Source of the DNA: Nitrospirota bacterium
GTDB taxonomy: Bacteria; Nitrospirota; 9FT-COMBO-42-15; HDB-SIOI813
Reading direction: 5' to 3'
Length of the DNA stretch: 34,300 nucleotides
Assembly (NCBI GenBank): GCA_023248395.1
Contig: JAHFEQ010000008.1
Location: 1 to 34,300, forward strand
This document shows, one piece after another, positions 22,676-31,462 of this stretch. A model generated the notes under the pieces. That model searched no databases. It was not told the origin of the DNA and saw only the letters and a program-made list of their open reading frames with translations. A program made the translations under genes and the position numbers. Numbering within the stretch: position 1 is the first letter of the stretch; every line of letters starts with the position of its first letter.

Positions 22676-23066
22676 CTATTCTCCAACATGCTCCATTATT
22701 CTATAAGCATAACTATTGTTTATATAGTTTCTGTATAACACACCTGATGCTTTCACAATGCGTCCGCAGGACTGCGCACGACTGCACACGCCTTTGCCTC
22801 CTCGGTTTAGCACATGGGTGTAACTCATTGTCATCTTAACGTTCTTGCGACCAAGTAGTTCCTGAACTGTCCGGATGTTGTAGCCGTCCCCGAGCAGATA
22901 AGTCGCAAATGAGTGGCGAAAGACATGGGCGGACAGTGATCACCGCCCTGACTTCTTCATGCGCCTTGACCACAGGTACGTGCTTTGACCTGCGGGCTCG
23001 GATCACTTCCTCGATCTCGCTAATCTCCAGACCAAGCACGTGTCGATATAGAAACAGTAATGCACT
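22676..23066 (-). pseudogene. intI: Integron integrase intI, internally deleted remnant
   Basis: On the minus strand, 23066 to about 22937 encodes SALLFLYRHVLGLEISEIEE then RARRSKHVPVV and HEEVRAVI, the end of the N-terminal domain of an integron integrase. At about 22935 the frame jumps to [18 protein letters not shown], then [16 protein letters not shown] and [14 protein letters not shown], the C-terminal catalytic part with the H-x-x-R motif and the nucleophilic tyrosine. About 150 central residues, including box I arginine and the integron-specific insertion, are missing, and the N-terminus is gone. In the box after LLG, GHK has become GRK. The catalytic frame stays open to a TAG at 22676. 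This cannot make a working recombinase. Confidence 0.88.
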
Positions 23067-23082
23067 TCAGTCTCTCTTTTCG

Positions 23083-23601
23083 CTACTTCTTCAATGTCAC
23101 CTTCTTCATCACATCCCCGACCTTGACCTTCTGGATCACGTCCAATCCCTCTGTCACCTGACCAAAGACAGTGTATTTGCCATCCAGAAAAGGCTGCGGG
23201 GCAAGGCATATATAAAACTGGCTATCTGCACTGTTGGGGTCCATGGCCCGCGCCATGGCCACAGTACCTGTGCCATGCGTTTTGTTGTTAAACTCTGCCG
23301 GCAGCTTTACCCCGCTCCCTCCTGTGCCGTCACCCTTCGGGTCTCCACCCTGTATCACAAAACCCGGCTCTACCCTGTGGAAGTTCAGACCATTGTAAAA
23401 TCCGGTCTCTATGAGATGCGATATCCTCGCTACAGTCTTTGGCGCGACATCCGGATACATCTCAAATACGATCTTCCCTCTATCCATCTCTATAGTAACC
23501 ACTGGTTTATCTCCCCCTTTCTTTGCGCTTTCTGCAGCAAAGGTAGTCACTGCGAAAAAGGTTAATACCCCAACGACAAGCGATAAAACGATTCTCTTCA
23601 T
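23083..23601 (-). CDS. Periplasmic peptidyl-prolyl cis-trans isomerase (cyclophilin type)
   Basis: The 172-residue protein has a cleavable signal peptide (MKRIVLSLVVGVLTFFAVTT, cleavage likely after FAA) and a compact cyclophilin domain. It shows the motifs YNGLNFHRVEPGFVIQGGDP (active-site R in FHR), GTVAMARAMDPNSADSQFYI and the closing segment KYTVFGQVTEGLDV. It speeds prolyl isomerisation of exported proteins. It is the last gene of the minus-strand run that begins upstream at recG and ends only 16 bases before the intI remnant, so the integron lies directly against its 3' end. Confidence 0.94.
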   Translation of the reverse strand: MKRIVLSLVVGVLTFFAVTTFAAESAKKGGDKPVVTIEMDRGKIVFEMYPDVAPKTVARISHLIETGFYNGLNFHRVEPGFVIQGGDPKGDGTGGSGVKLPAEFNNKTHGTGTVAMARAMDPNSADSQFYICLAPQPFLDGKYTVFGQVTEGLDVIQKVKVGDVMKKVTLKK

Positions 23602-23643
23602 GTCCCCTCCTCTTTTTTTATTATTTCTGTTACCTTTTCTTTT

Positions 23644-24798
23644 CTATTCTCTCTTACCTTCATCAGCGTCTGCGCTGTTTGGGTACACTACTGTATATCC
23701 TTTCCTGAGTGTTTGCAAGAAGATTTCTTTTTCATCATAAAAATAGACCCAGAGGCGTCTCGCGGAGTAAACAGGGATTGAGTATACAAGCTGGGCAGTT
23801 CCACGCGGTGGTAGCTGTACCTCCTGTCCATGACCATCATAGAATACATGAATGGCACGTTTCCTGTCCTCATGATTCCAGAGATTGATGGTAAAGGTCG
23901 CCGTCGCCCCAGTCATGTATATCTCATTGTCTGACTGAACAGAAAAGCCGATCGGTGGCAATGCCTCTGGCAAAACAGGGTCTGTATGTTTCACAGGAGG
24001 TCTTTTAGGGGCAGAAGGGTTTAAAGATAGCCCCGTCCATCTGAGAAGGCTTGAAAACAGCGCTATTTCATCCCATGTGGCACGTGAATGGAGATAGGCC
24101 CAATCGGTAAATAGAGCGCTGGCAATGACACTGCCTCTGCCATGTTTGTAGATAAGCATCACAGGTTGCCCGCTAATACTATTCCGTAACAAAGGCCTCC
24201 CATTCCGTGGATAGGAGGTAAAGAGACCATCGATATTCAGGTGAGGTTTTGATGTCATTAGCCCTGAGACTGCGGTATGCCGGAGGGTCAATATTGCGGA
24301 ATGTGTCAGGGCGCTCTGGTCTTCAAGCCACCCATATCCATTGAGAGACTCACCTGGTGAGAAGGGAAGGAGGGCATAATCTCTACCAACTTTCTGGGAG
24401 AATACAAACAATATCCCGCCACCTTCCACAAACCTGCTTAAGGCCGCTCTAAATCCCTCCGGGTCTCTAAGAGAGGAGAGTCCGCCGGATGGGACAATCA
24501 ACAAGGATACTGACGAGGCTTGAGCAGAAAACTCTGTCTCTTGAACAACCCTTACGGGTAAATATAATCCAAAAAATAGTTCCGATTCTCTCCCATATCC
24601 ATTATCCAGAACAGCTATCCTCGATTTTGCGTCGACATTCGTTGAGATCTCTTCTAAATGGGTGGGGTATATTGCATCCCCAAGCGTGAAGCTTTCATCA
24701 GGCTGATCAGCGCCAGGATTGTCAATGGAGGTGGCGAAGGAAGGGGTTACAGAAATAAAGGCAGCGAAGAGAATAAATATTGTAATGACAGTTTTCAA
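23644..24798 (-). CDS. Secreted protein with a glutamine-amidotransferase-like fold (function unknown)
   Basis: The 384-residue protein has a signal peptide (about 1-22, ending FAT). The first half (IAVLDNGYGRESELFFGLYL, LLIVPSGGL, FVEGGGILFVFSQ, then GRGSVIASALFTDWAY) resembles the class I glutamine-amidotransferase-like domain found in bacterial surface and trimming proteins. The C-terminal third looks like a beta-sandwich domain (about 270-370: FSVQSDNEIYMTGATATFTINLWN). No catalytic Cys-His pair is evident, so it is probably non-enzymatic. It lies 16 bases after ppx/gppA and 42 bases before the cyclophilin gene on the same strand. Confidence 0.8.
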   Translation of the reverse strand: MKTVITIFILFAAFISVTPSFATSIDNPGADQPDESFTLGDAIYPTHLEEISTNVDAKSRIAVLDNGYGRESELFFGLYLPVRVVQETEFSAQASSVSLLIVPSGGLSSLRDPEGFRAALSRFVEGGGILFVFSQKVGRDYALLPFSPGESLNGYGWLEDQSALTHSAILTLRHTAVSGLMTSKPHLNIDGLFTSYPRNGRPLLRNSISGQPVMLIYKHGRGSVIASALFTDWAYLHSRATWDEIALFSSLLRWTGLSLNPSAPKRPPVKHTDPVLPEALPPIGFSVQSDNEIYMTGATATFTINLWNHEDRKRAIHVFYDGHGQEVQLPPRGTAQLVYSIPVYSARRLWVYFYDEKEIFLQTLRKGYTVVYPNSADADEGKRE

Positions 24799-24814
24799 TG
24801 TCTATTTTAGAAGT

Positions 24815-25771
24815 CTAAGACAATCTATTGTACAGGTCTATCACCAGCCCCTCCCGCAGGCCGCTATCACTGACGACGATCTCAGGAAACCTAAACCACT
24901 CCATGACCTTATCCACAACGACAGCGCCTGTAATGATGATATCCTCCCTCCCATTCTCAATGCCAGGGAGATCTTTCCTCTCTTTTATCGTCATGTCCGA
25001 AAGCGTCCGGCGGATCTCTCCGATCCTATCCTTGCTGATATGATATCCATTGATCTTACCTGGATCATAGACAGCCATCTTCTGTTCGATAGCCGCAAGG
25101 GTGGTCACGGTGCCGGCCGTGCCAATAAACATCTCTTTAGGGAAACGTTGCGAGTCAACGTCCCCGAAAGACGGGAGCTCTTTTAGACGCGCCTCAATAG
25201 CCGGCTCTAGTAATGCCAACTCTCTCTTTTCAGGGGGGTCAGAGAGTATATACTGCTCTGTAAATCTGACAACCCCGATATCTGTGCTTACCTTAAAAAG
25301 TATCTTGCCGCATGAAGCAGCGATAAATTCCGTACTCCCTCCGCCTATATCCATTAAAAAGATATCCTTGTCCTCTATATCCAGACCGGATGCAACACCG
25401 AGCAGGGTCAGTCGTGCCTCTTCATCACCGGAGATAATGTCAACATCCAGGCCAGTCCTTGTCTTGACCATTCTGATAAAATCAGCCCCGTTGGATGCCT
25501 CCCTCACAGCGCTTGTGGCCACGGCATAGGTACCATCCAGTGGATATTTACTGCAGATTTCAGAGAAGCCTTCTAACACCCTTACCGTCCTCTCCATCGG
25601 CTCAGGCTTCAGCCTCCCTGTCCTGGAAATATCTTCTCCCAGCCTGGTGATATGCCGGCCTGATTCTATTTTATGATATCTGCCATCAGGAGAAAATCGT
25701 ACTATCAGCAGCCTGAGGGTATTCGTGCCTATGTCAATCCCTGCGAGCGTCAGCAAATCTTTCCTCACCAT
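24815..25771 (-). CDS. ppx/gppA: Ppx/GppA family exopolyphosphatase / pppGpp phosphohydrolase
   Basis: The 318-residue protein is of the short (about 300-residue) Ppx/GppA type without the C-terminal HD-like domain. It has the ASKHA phosphate motifs: LAGIDIGTNTLRLLIVRF at the N-terminus, VATSAVREASNG near 90, and FLMDIGGGSTEFI near 143. It removes terminal phosphates from polyphosphate or converts pppGpp to ppGpp; the sequence does not decide which. A spacer with a palindromic repeat separates it from the upstream lipoprotein gene, and the GATase-like gene follows 16 bases after it. Confidence 0.93.
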   Translation of the reverse strand: MVRKDLLTLAGIDIGTNTLRLLIVRFSPDGRYHKIESGRHITRLGEDISRTGRLKPEPMERTVRVLEGFSEICSKYPLDGTYAVATSAVREASNGADFIRMVKTRTGLDVDIISGDEEARLTLLGVASGLDIEDKDIFLMDIGGGSTEFIAASCGKILFKVSTDIGVVRFTEQYILSDPPEKRELALLEPAIEARLKELPSFGDVDSQRFPKEMFIGTAGTVTTLAAIEQKMAVYDPGKINGYHISKDRIGEIRRTLSDMTIKERKDLPGIENGREDIIITGAVVVDKVMEWFRFPEIVVSDSGLREGLVIDLYNRLS

Positions 25772-25780
25772 GGTTTAGAA

Positions 25781-25829
25781 CGCAGGCTAAAGCCTGCGAC
25801 TACGGTCTGCGACTACAGCTTGCGGCTAC
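25781..25829. repeat. Palindromic/tandem repeat between ppx/gppA and the lipoprotein gene
   Basis: A perfect palindrome CGCAGGCTAAAGCCTGCG (25781-25798) is followed by further copies of the motif YTGCGRCTAC at 25805-25814 and 25820-25829. It is of the GCAGGCTAAAGCCTGCG(A/G)CTAC type widely dispersed in some bacterial genomes. Its right end reaches the lipoprotein stop codon. Confidence 0.8.
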
Positions 25830-26443
25830 TTCTTTATATCGAATTCGAACTCTTCTTCAACTCCACCGAGTTCAACCCTTAATCTTAAACCTTTTCCATA
25901 CGTAATCGCCTTCCGGAAATAGACAAAACCACGGACCTGAGAATTTGGATAGATTAGGGCCTCCGGGAGGGATAGGATTGATATATTACTAAAAGGTTTT
26001 CTCAAATAGGCAGGGACTTCAAATCCGTAGGTATAGGGGGGCCTTGTCTCTTCAAATCTGAAGAATATATCCGCCCTATCCCCATAGAGATCCCTTGTAG
26101 CCATCATGTATTCCGCGCCCTCCGGGGGGATTGCCTCGAACTGGTTTCCATGTTCATCAAAGAGCAGAAAACCACTATACTTTATGGCAATCTTATTTTC
26201 TGTATTGTTTCTTATTAGGAACAGGAACGGGGTAAAGTAGTCATTGAGCGCGTAGGGTGGATATCTCCACTCCTCTGTCTGCACCGACATCTTTATCCCG
26301 CTCTTCTCTTTTGTGATGATATTCGACTCTACGTCAACCAATCCGGACTGACCTGTCCTTGGAATTATCCTGGGTGCACAGGCCGTTATGAACGAACAAA
26401 AGATGAGACTCGCTATAAACAGGCGCTTATGGAAGCATTTCAT
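25826..26443 (-). CDS. Lipoprotein of unknown function
   Basis: From the ATG at 26443 the product has 205 residues. It has a lipoprotein signal peptide (MKCFHKRLFIASLIFCSFIT, lipobox ITAC, lipidated Cys at about 22). The mature part is mostly beta-rich and has no motif I recognise. The start is supported by GAGGGGAT 3-8 bases upstream. A longer frame from 26479 adds residues read from the neighbouring inverted repeat and has no signal-peptide logic. It lies on the minus strand between the 126-bp inverted repeat and ppx/gppA. Confidence 0.85.
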   Translation of the reverse strand: MKCFHKRLFIASLIFCSFITACAPRIIPRTGQSGLVDVESNIITKEKSGIKMSVQTEEWRYPPYALNDYFTPFLFLIRNNTENKIAIKYSGFLLFDEHGNQFEAIPPEGAEYMMATRDLYGDRADIFFRFEETRPPYTYGFEVPAYLRKPFSNISILSLPEALIYPNSQVRGFVYFRKAITYGKGLRLRVELGGVEEEFEFDIKK

Positions 26444-26457
26444 CTTATCCCCTCTTT

Positions 26458-26583
26458 GACGACTTCGTAAAAAGTCCATCTGCGGCGTTGCGCTGCATCC
26501 TTCGTCATTGCGGCGTACCTAAAAGTACGTCTCATTCCTCAGGATTTACGCGCCTTGCATATGGAGCTTTTTACGAAGTCGTC
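26458..26583. repeat. 126-bp inverted repeat with about 20-bp arms
   Basis: The left arm GACGACTTCGTAAAAAGTCC (26458-26477) pairs with GGAGCTTTTTACGAAGTCGTC at the right end (26563-26583), with one extra base. The core includes CTTCGTCATTGCGGCGTACC and an inner TACCTAAAAGTACGT. This is the ACTTCGTAAAAAGTC type of mobile palindrome common between genes in Desulfobacterota and related genomes. It fills the space between the coiled-coil gene and the lipoprotein gene and could fold as a terminator-like hairpin on either strand. Confidence 0.9.
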
Positions 26584-26615
26584 CACTTTCTATACTTTTT
26601 ACGAGGCCATCTTCT

Positions 26616-26939
26616 TCAACCCTTCTGTAAATCTCTCAGGTTATCTAATTCCTTCCTGTATTTCTCTTCCTCCATCTTTATTGTCTCAATCTTTTCCATG
26701 GTAGCTTTCACCTCAGCCCTTGAAAGAATATCGTAATCTTTTCTCTCTACCGCCTCGATAAACCTTTCCCCAAGCTCCTGATAAAGTTCAGAGAGATGGG
26801 TTTGAACCTTGGACGCATCAAATCGAAACTTCAGCATATCCATCTCCGTCATCGTTTTAAGAAACAGGGAGGTCCCCTCCCTTCTCAAGACTGAAATCCC
26901 CTCTGTCACGTCATTCTGTATCTTTCTAAACACATCCAT
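26616..26939 (-). CDS. Small coiled-coil protein of unknown function
   Basis: From the ATG at 26939 the product has 107 residues (a longer frame starts at 26975). It is nearly all charged helix (TEMDMLKFRFDASKVQTHLS, then VERKDYDILSRAEV and KATMEKIETIKMEEEKYRKE), typical of a coiled coil. It has no signal peptide. It follows recG by 50 bases on the same strand and precedes the 126-bp inverted repeat. I recognise no family. Confidence 0.7.
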   Translation of the reverse strand: MDVFRKIQNDVTEGISVLRREGTSLFLKTMTEMDMLKFRFDASKVQTHLSELYQELGERFIEAVERKDYDILSRAEVKATMEKIETIKMEEEKYRKELDNLRDLQKG

Positions 26940-26989
26940 AGATTGTATATTACAAGATTGGTCGGGCAAAATCAAGATAACAAATCCCT

Positions 26990-29086
26990 CTAAATCGTCG
27001 CCAGTTCAAGCTTATCCCGCCACTTTCGTTCCATAGCATGCCGTAGTAATCCATGTTCTGGCTTATCCAGCGAAGGATCCTTTTTAACAATCTCAAAGGC
27101 CTCTTTCTTTGCTGCCTCTAATATCTTTGCATCCCTGAGTATATTGGCTACCTTAAGCTCCGGAATCCCTGACTGTCTCGTCCCAAAGAATTCACCAGGT
27201 CCTCTGATCGATAAATCCTCCTCTGCGATCTCAAACCCGTTATTCGTCCTCTCCATAGTATTTAACCGGCGCCTTCCCTCCTCTGTGATTCCTCCACTCG
27301 TAAGGAGCAGGCAATAGGATTTATCCCCTCCCCTCCCGACCCTTCCGCGCAACTGATGGAGTTGAGACAACCCAAATCTCTCCGCATGTTCTATAATCAT
27401 CACGGTTGCATTCGGGACATCAACACCCACCTCTACAACTGTCGTTGAGACAAGGAGCTGTATTTCATTTCTCTTAAATTGCCCCATAATCTCCTCTTTT
27501 TGGGCAGACTTTATCCTCCCATGAAGGAGACCCGCCCTGTTTTCAGGAAAGGACTTCTGCAGCTTCTCTGCCATCTCCGTTGCCCCCTTGAGGTCAACCT
27601 TCTCAGACTCTTCTACAAGCGGGTATACCACGTAGACCTGTCTTCCCTTCCTTAGCTCCTCCTGCATGATGTAGTAGGCCTCTCTCCTCCTGTCCCCATA
27701 AAGCCATCTCGTGATAACCGGTATACGGCCTGGCGGCAACTCCCCGATAACCGACAGATCCAGATCCCCATAGACGCTCATGGCCAGCGTCCGGGGGATC
27801 GGGGTTGCTGTCATGATTAAGACGTCAGGGTTGTACCCCTTTTTCTTCAATGTAGCCCTCTGGAGGACGCCAAACTTGTGCTGCTCATCAATCACGGCAA
27901 ATCCCAGGCGTTTAAACATCACCCCTTCCTCAAGCAGGGCATGTGTCCCTATAACGATATTTACATTGCCCTCTGAGATATTTTGCAGAAGATTCCCCCT
28001 CTCTTTGGATTTTACACCACTGGTAAAGAGACATGCTGTAATGTTGAGCTGATCCAGATAGGTACTGATGTTTCGATAGTGTTGTTCAGCCAGCACCTCG
28101 GTGGGGGCCATAAGGACGGCCTGATACCCGTTTTCAACAGCAATAAGCATTGCGGTTAGTGCAACGATCGTCTTACCGCACCCAACATCCCCCTGAAGGA
28201 GTCTATTCATGGGATGAGGACTGGCCATATCCCCCCTTATTTCATCAATCACCCTCTGCTGGGAGAGTGTCAGTTTATACGGTAAGCGTGAGTGAAGCCT
28301 CCTGATAACAGGACCATCCACATTGAAAACAATGCCGCTCTCTTTTGTCACCACGGACTTCTTCATGGCCAGTCCAAGCTCCAGGAGCAGAAACTCTTCA
28401 AAGGATATCCGTTTGTGTGACCGCGTATCTCCCTTGTTCAGCCTTTCAATATCAGACCCTTCAGGCGGAAAATGGATATTATGGATAGCCTCACGATGTG
28501 CAGGGAGATGGTATTTCTCAAGCAGCTCTTTGGAAAGTATCTCAGGCCTATTGTATAGATCAAGAACACCCTTAAGGATACTTCTGACAACCTTCTGTGT
28601 AAGCCCATGGGTCACATGATATATTGGCACTATCCTGCCGGTATGAATAAGCTCACCATCCTCTGTGTCAATAATCTCAAATTCCGGGCCATCCATATAA
28701 AGTCCATAGCCATACTGGTCTGCCCGTACATGCCCGCTTAATACGACCTGCCTCTCTTTCTTTAAGACCTCTTTAAGAAAGGCCTGATTAAACCACTTTG
28801 CGGTGATGTACCCCGAGCCATCTGCTATCGTTGCCTCGAATATCTTTTTTCTCTGTCTCGGCGTAATGATAACCCTCGTAGCAATGACCTTTCCCTGAAC
28901 CGTTTGAAAGGTGTCGCCACTGTTTTGGGATATCTCACGGATCGGTCTTATATTCCCCCGATCTTCGTATCGAAAGGGTGTGAAATAGAGGAGGTCCTCT
29001 GCCGTATGTATTCCTAACCTGTTGAACAGTTTGGCCCGGGCAGGGCCTACGCCTTTGATATATTGTATGTCTTTTTGGAGGTCCAT
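26990..29086 (-). CDS. recG: ATP-dependent DNA helicase RecG
   Basis: The 698-residue protein has the wedge/OB-fold N-terminal part (IKGVGPARAKLFNRLGI at 10-26, then the wedge around 60-150) and a full SF2 helicase. Walker A is GDVGCGKT at 299-306, DEQH is at 400-403, LIMTATPIPRTLA is motif III, and QLRGRVGRGGDKSYCLLL is motif VI. The RecG C-terminal motif lies around GPGEFFGTRQSG. It drives fork regression and branch migration at stalled forks. Length is normal. It is divergent from rpmB, with the probable rpmB promoter in between. Confidence 0.97.
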   Translation of the reverse strand: MDLQKDIQYIKGVGPARAKLFNRLGIHTAEDLLYFTPFRYEDRGNIRPIREISQNSGDTFQTVQGKVIATRVIITPRQRKKIFEATIADGSGYITAKWFNQAFLKEVLKKERQVVLSGHVRADQYGYGLYMDGPEFEIIDTEDGELIHTGRIVPIYHVTHGLTQKVVRSILKGVLDLYNRPEILSKELLEKYHLPAHREAIHNIHFPPEGSDIERLNKGDTRSHKRISFEEFLLLELGLAMKKSVVTKESGIVFNVDGPVIRRLHSRLPYKLTLSQQRVIDEIRGDMASPHPMNRLLQGDVGCGKTIVALTAMLIAVENGYQAVLMAPTEVLAEQHYRNISTYLDQLNITACLFTSGVKSKERGNLLQNISEGNVNIVIGTHALLEEGVMFKRLGFAVIDEQHKFGVLQRATLKKKGYNPDVLIMTATPIPRTLAMSVYGDLDLSVIGELPPGRIPVITRWLYGDRRREAYYIMQEELRKGRQVYVVYPLVEESEKVDLKGATEMAEKLQKSFPENRAGLLHGRIKSAQKEEIMGQFKRNEIQLLVSTTVVEVGVDVPNATVMIIEHAERFGLSQLHQLRGRVGRGGDKSYCLLLTSGGITEEGRRRLNTMERTNNGFEIAEEDLSIRGPGEFFGTRQSGIPELKVANILRDAKILEAAKKEAFEIVKKDPSLDKPEHGLLRHAMERKWRDKLELATI

Positions 29087-29094
29087 TATTGTAC

Positions 29095-29124
29095 TTGCCT
29101 TTTATTTTTCAATTATGATAATAT
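29095..29124 (+). promoter_or_regulatory. Probable promoter of rpmB
   Basis: TTGCCT (29095-29100) and TAATAT (29119-29124) are 18 bases apart. Transcription would start near 29131 and leave a leader of about 39 bases with a strong AGGAGG before the GTG start. Confidence 0.45.
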
Positions 29125-29169
29125 TACAAAGTTTTATATACAAGTCCCCAAATTTTCAGGAGGTGTCGA

Positions 29170-29361
29170 GTGGCCAGGAGATGCTCAGTATGTGGCAAAG
29201 GAAGAACTGTTGGCAATAATGTCAGTCATGCCAATAATAAGTCAAAGAGGGTATTCCAACCCAATCTGCAACGGGTAAGGGTCATTATTAACACGGCCCC
29301 GAAACGTGTCAGGGTGTGTACGCGTTGTTTGCGTTCTAATCGCGTTCAAAAGGCGCTATAG
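29170..29361 (+). CDS. rpmB: 50S ribosomal protein L28
   Basis: The 63-residue protein matches bacterial L28: [22 protein letters not shown], then TKRVF-like [14 protein letters not shown] and the end [13 protein letters not shown]. It has the four-cysteine form (CxxC near 5-8 and 51-54), so it probably binds zinc. The start is GTG with AGGAGG 6 bases upstream. The 3' end overlaps the convergent ridA by 26 bases. Confidence 0.96.
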   Translation: MARRCSVCGKGRTVGNNVSHANNKSKRVFQPNLQRVRVIINTAPKRVRVCTRCLRSNRVQKAL

Positions 29362-29728
29362 CAATAGCCTCTATCTCTACCTCTGCATCCTTTGGTAAAC
29401 GTGAGACTTCAACAGTAGATCTGGCGGGTGGACTACTCACAAAATATCTTTTATAGATGTTGTTAACCTTCTCAAAGTTCCCAAGATTCTTGAGATAGAG
29501 GGTTGTCTTTACAACATCTTCCAACCCCATACCAGCGGCCTCAAGAATTGCCTTTACATTTTTCAGGACCCTTTCGGCCTGTTCTTCGACATCCCCCTTT
29601 ATTAATTCCCCGCTTTCCGGATCAATGGGGATCTGTCCTGAGATAAAAAGGAGATTACCACTTCTGATTGCTTGTGAATAAGGACCTATGGCTGCCGGAG
29701 CCTTTGAGGTTGATATTATCTTTTTCAT
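29336..29728 (-). CDS. ridA: RidA family enamine/imine deaminase
   Basis: From the ATG at 29728 the product has 130 residues, the standard RidA size. Motifs are [25 protein letters not shown] at the N-terminus, and the substrate-binding arginine and glutamate in [24 protein letters not shown] near the end. RidA hydrolyses reactive 2-aminoacrylate and other enamines made by PLP enzymes. The start follows GGGGGG closely; a longer frame begins at 29785 without support. The gene is on the minus strand, 37 bases after the DUF3108 gene, and overlaps rpmB tail to tail. Confidence 0.95.
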   Translation of the reverse strand: MKKIISTSKAPAAIGPYSQAIRSGNLLFISGQIPIDPESGELIKGDVEEQAERVLKNVKAILEAAGMGLEDVVKTTLYLKNLGNFEKVNNIYKRYFVSSPPARSTVEVSRLPKDAEVEIEAIAIAPFERD

Positions 29729-29765
29729 TAACCCCCCATTGTCATTAGAAGGTTCCCCGATGGAT

Positions 29766-30524
29766 TCACCGGGAATTGTTGCCACTCTTCTTTTCTATCA
29801 GCATGGCGGTGATGTGTCCTATCTTGATCTTACTTTCCATCATCACCGGCATCCTGGAGGTATCATCCGTAAACCATACCAGCACATCCCCCTTGTTTAC
29901 GAACAGGCCTTCATATTTTATCAGCGCCTTTATCTTTATCGTATTAAAGGTACCGGCAGGGGTCCATAGCTTCTCTCTTTTTAATACCTGAATCACCAGA
30001 GTCCAGTTCTTTCCTCCGTCAAATACCTCAACCTGTATATCTTTCCCCACCTCTGCAGGAAGGGTACGAAAGAAGTACACGACAGACAGAGGATCCTGTA
30101 CTATGGGTGAAACCTCAGACGTATGTCTCTCCACGCCAGCCTGATGATTGATAAACGTTGCCGTCTTTTTCTCCCTGTCAAAGAGGATCTCCTTATCACT
30201 GGCATAGGAACCCTCCTGCTGTCGCGATCTAAAGCGATAAGGATAGAGATTCATGACATCCATGTAGGTCTCAACGACATCATTGACTGGATAGAACATC
30301 GAAATAAATTTATTGGAGCGCGTCGTGGAAGTTATCTTATACACCGGGCGGCCTTTGTCGATCTCTCTTTTCACCTCCATGATGGAGGTCCCGCCGCTCA
30401 TCCCATACCAGGAGAGGTCAAAGACCAGCCGTTCTCCGTCAATAAACGTATCGGCAAAGGAAAAAAATGGGCTGCAAATCAGAAGCGCTACAACTAGAGT
30501 TATACATTTAGCGAGATATTTGAT
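29766..30524 (-). CDS. DUF3108 periplasmic protein, start codon non-canonical
   Basis: The clear domain is DUF3108, a family of exported proteins of unknown function: [20 protein letters not shown] near the N-terminus, [22 protein letters not shown] and [21 protein letters not shown] near the end. The first in-frame ATG is at 30401, but conserved DUF3108 sequence and a good signal peptide ([20 protein letters not shown], cleavage after FSFA) continue upstream. Reading upstream there is no ATG, GTG or TTG before the TAA at about 30548. The likely start is ATC at 30524, or another rare codon, overlapping the SDR gene by 25 bases. An ATG lost by mutation or sequencing error is the alternative. 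Confidence 0.75.
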   Translation of the reverse strand: MKYLAKCITLVVALLICSPFFSFADTFIDGERLVFDLSWYGMSGGTSIMEVKREIDKGRPVYKITSTTRSNKFISMFYPVNDVVETYMDVMNLYPYRFRSRQQEGSYASDKEILFDREKKTATFINHQAGVERHTSEVSPIVQDPLSVVYFFRTLPAEVGKDIQVEVFDGGKNWTLVIQVLKREKLWTPAGTFNTIKIKALIKYEGLFVNKGDVLVWFTDDTSRMPVMMESKIKIGHITAMLIEKKSGNNSR

Positions 30525-31462
30525 CCTGGAATCCCCATCCTCTTTTTAAAGTATTCTATCGTGTGCTGTAATCCTTCCTTTAACCCCACACGCGGTTCCC
30601 ATCCAAAGATCCTTTTTGCCCGTGTAATATCAGGCTGCCTTACCTTGGGATCATCCTCCGGAAGGGGCAACTGTACTATCGCACTTTTACTCCCTGTAAG
30701 GGCGGCAATCTCCTGTGCTAACCCCATCACAGTCATCTCCTGTGGATTCCCTATATTCACAGGGAGATTGTAATCAGATCTCAGCAACCTGTATATCCCC
30801 TCGACCAGATCCGTGATATAACAAAAGCTGCGGGTTTGGGTCCCATCTCCAAATACGGTGACATCCTCTCCCTTTAGGGCCTGAGCAATAAAGTTTGGTA
30901 TAGCCCTGCCATCCTTTATCCTCATCCTGGGACCATAGGTATTAAAGATCCTTACGATCCGGGTATCCACCTTGTGGTATCTCTGATAGGCCATGGTGAG
31001 CGCCTCTGAAAAGCGCTTTGCCTCATCATAGACCCCGCGTGGACCTATCGGGTTTACATTTCCCCAGTAGTCTTCATTTTGCGGGTGAATGAGGGGATCT
31101 CCATAGACCTCGGATGTGGATGCAAGCAGGAATCTTGCCCTTTTCTCTTTCGCAAGGCCAAGTGCCTTGTGAGTACCGAGAGAACCTACTTTTAAGGTCT
31201 GTATTGGATATTCCAGGTAGTCGAGGGGGCTGGCGGGACTAGCAAAGTGGAGTATGTAATCGAGCTTTCCCTGAACATACATATAGTTGGTTACATCATA
31301 ATGGATAAAGGAGAATTGACTATCCTTGATATGCCCGATATTATCAGCGCTTCCAGTGATAAGGTTATCGATACAGATAACCTCACAACCTTCCTTAAGA
31401 AACCTGTCGCATAGATAAGACCCTATAAACCCGGCACCGCCTGTAACAAGCACCCTCGGCAT
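30500..31462 (-). CDS. NAD-dependent epimerase/dehydratase, UDP-glucuronate decarboxylase type
   Basis: The 320-residue extended SDR has the NAD motif TGGAGFIGS at 7-15, the catalytic STS at 115-117, and Y145/K149 in VYDEAKR. The segments YRSxx-like [40 protein letters not shown] and [10 protein letters not shown] are typical of UDP-xylose synthase. The likely reaction is oxidation and decarboxylation of UDP-glucuronate to UDP-xylose or UDP-4-keto-arabinose for surface polysaccharide. UDP-glucose 4-epimerase-like or dTDP-glucose dehydratase activity is less likely. It overlaps the TPR gene by one base and the DUF3108 start. Confidence 0.88.
   Translation of the reverse strand: MPRVLVTGGAGFIGSYLCDRFLKEGCEVICIDNLITGSADNIGHIKDSQFSFIHYDVTNYMYVQGKLDYILHFASPASPLDYLEYPIQTLKVGSLGTHKALGLAKEKRARFLLASTSEVYGDPLIHPQNEDYWGNVNPIGPRGVYDEAKRFSEALTMAYQRYHKVDTRIVRIFNTYGPRMRIKDGRAIPNFIAQALKGEDVTVFGDGTQTRSFCYITDLVEGIYRLLRSDYNLPVNIGNPQEMTVMGLAQEIAALTGSKSAIVQLPLPEDDPKVRQPDITRAKRIFGWEPRVGLKEGLQHTIEYFKKRMGIPGSNISLNV

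Noticed and set aside
22836-23565. Open frames on both strands over the integrase remnant and cyclophilin gene
   Set aside because: The minus frame of 67 codons is the deletion junction of the intI pseudogene. The plus frame of 218 codons is antisense to intI and the cyclophilin gene.
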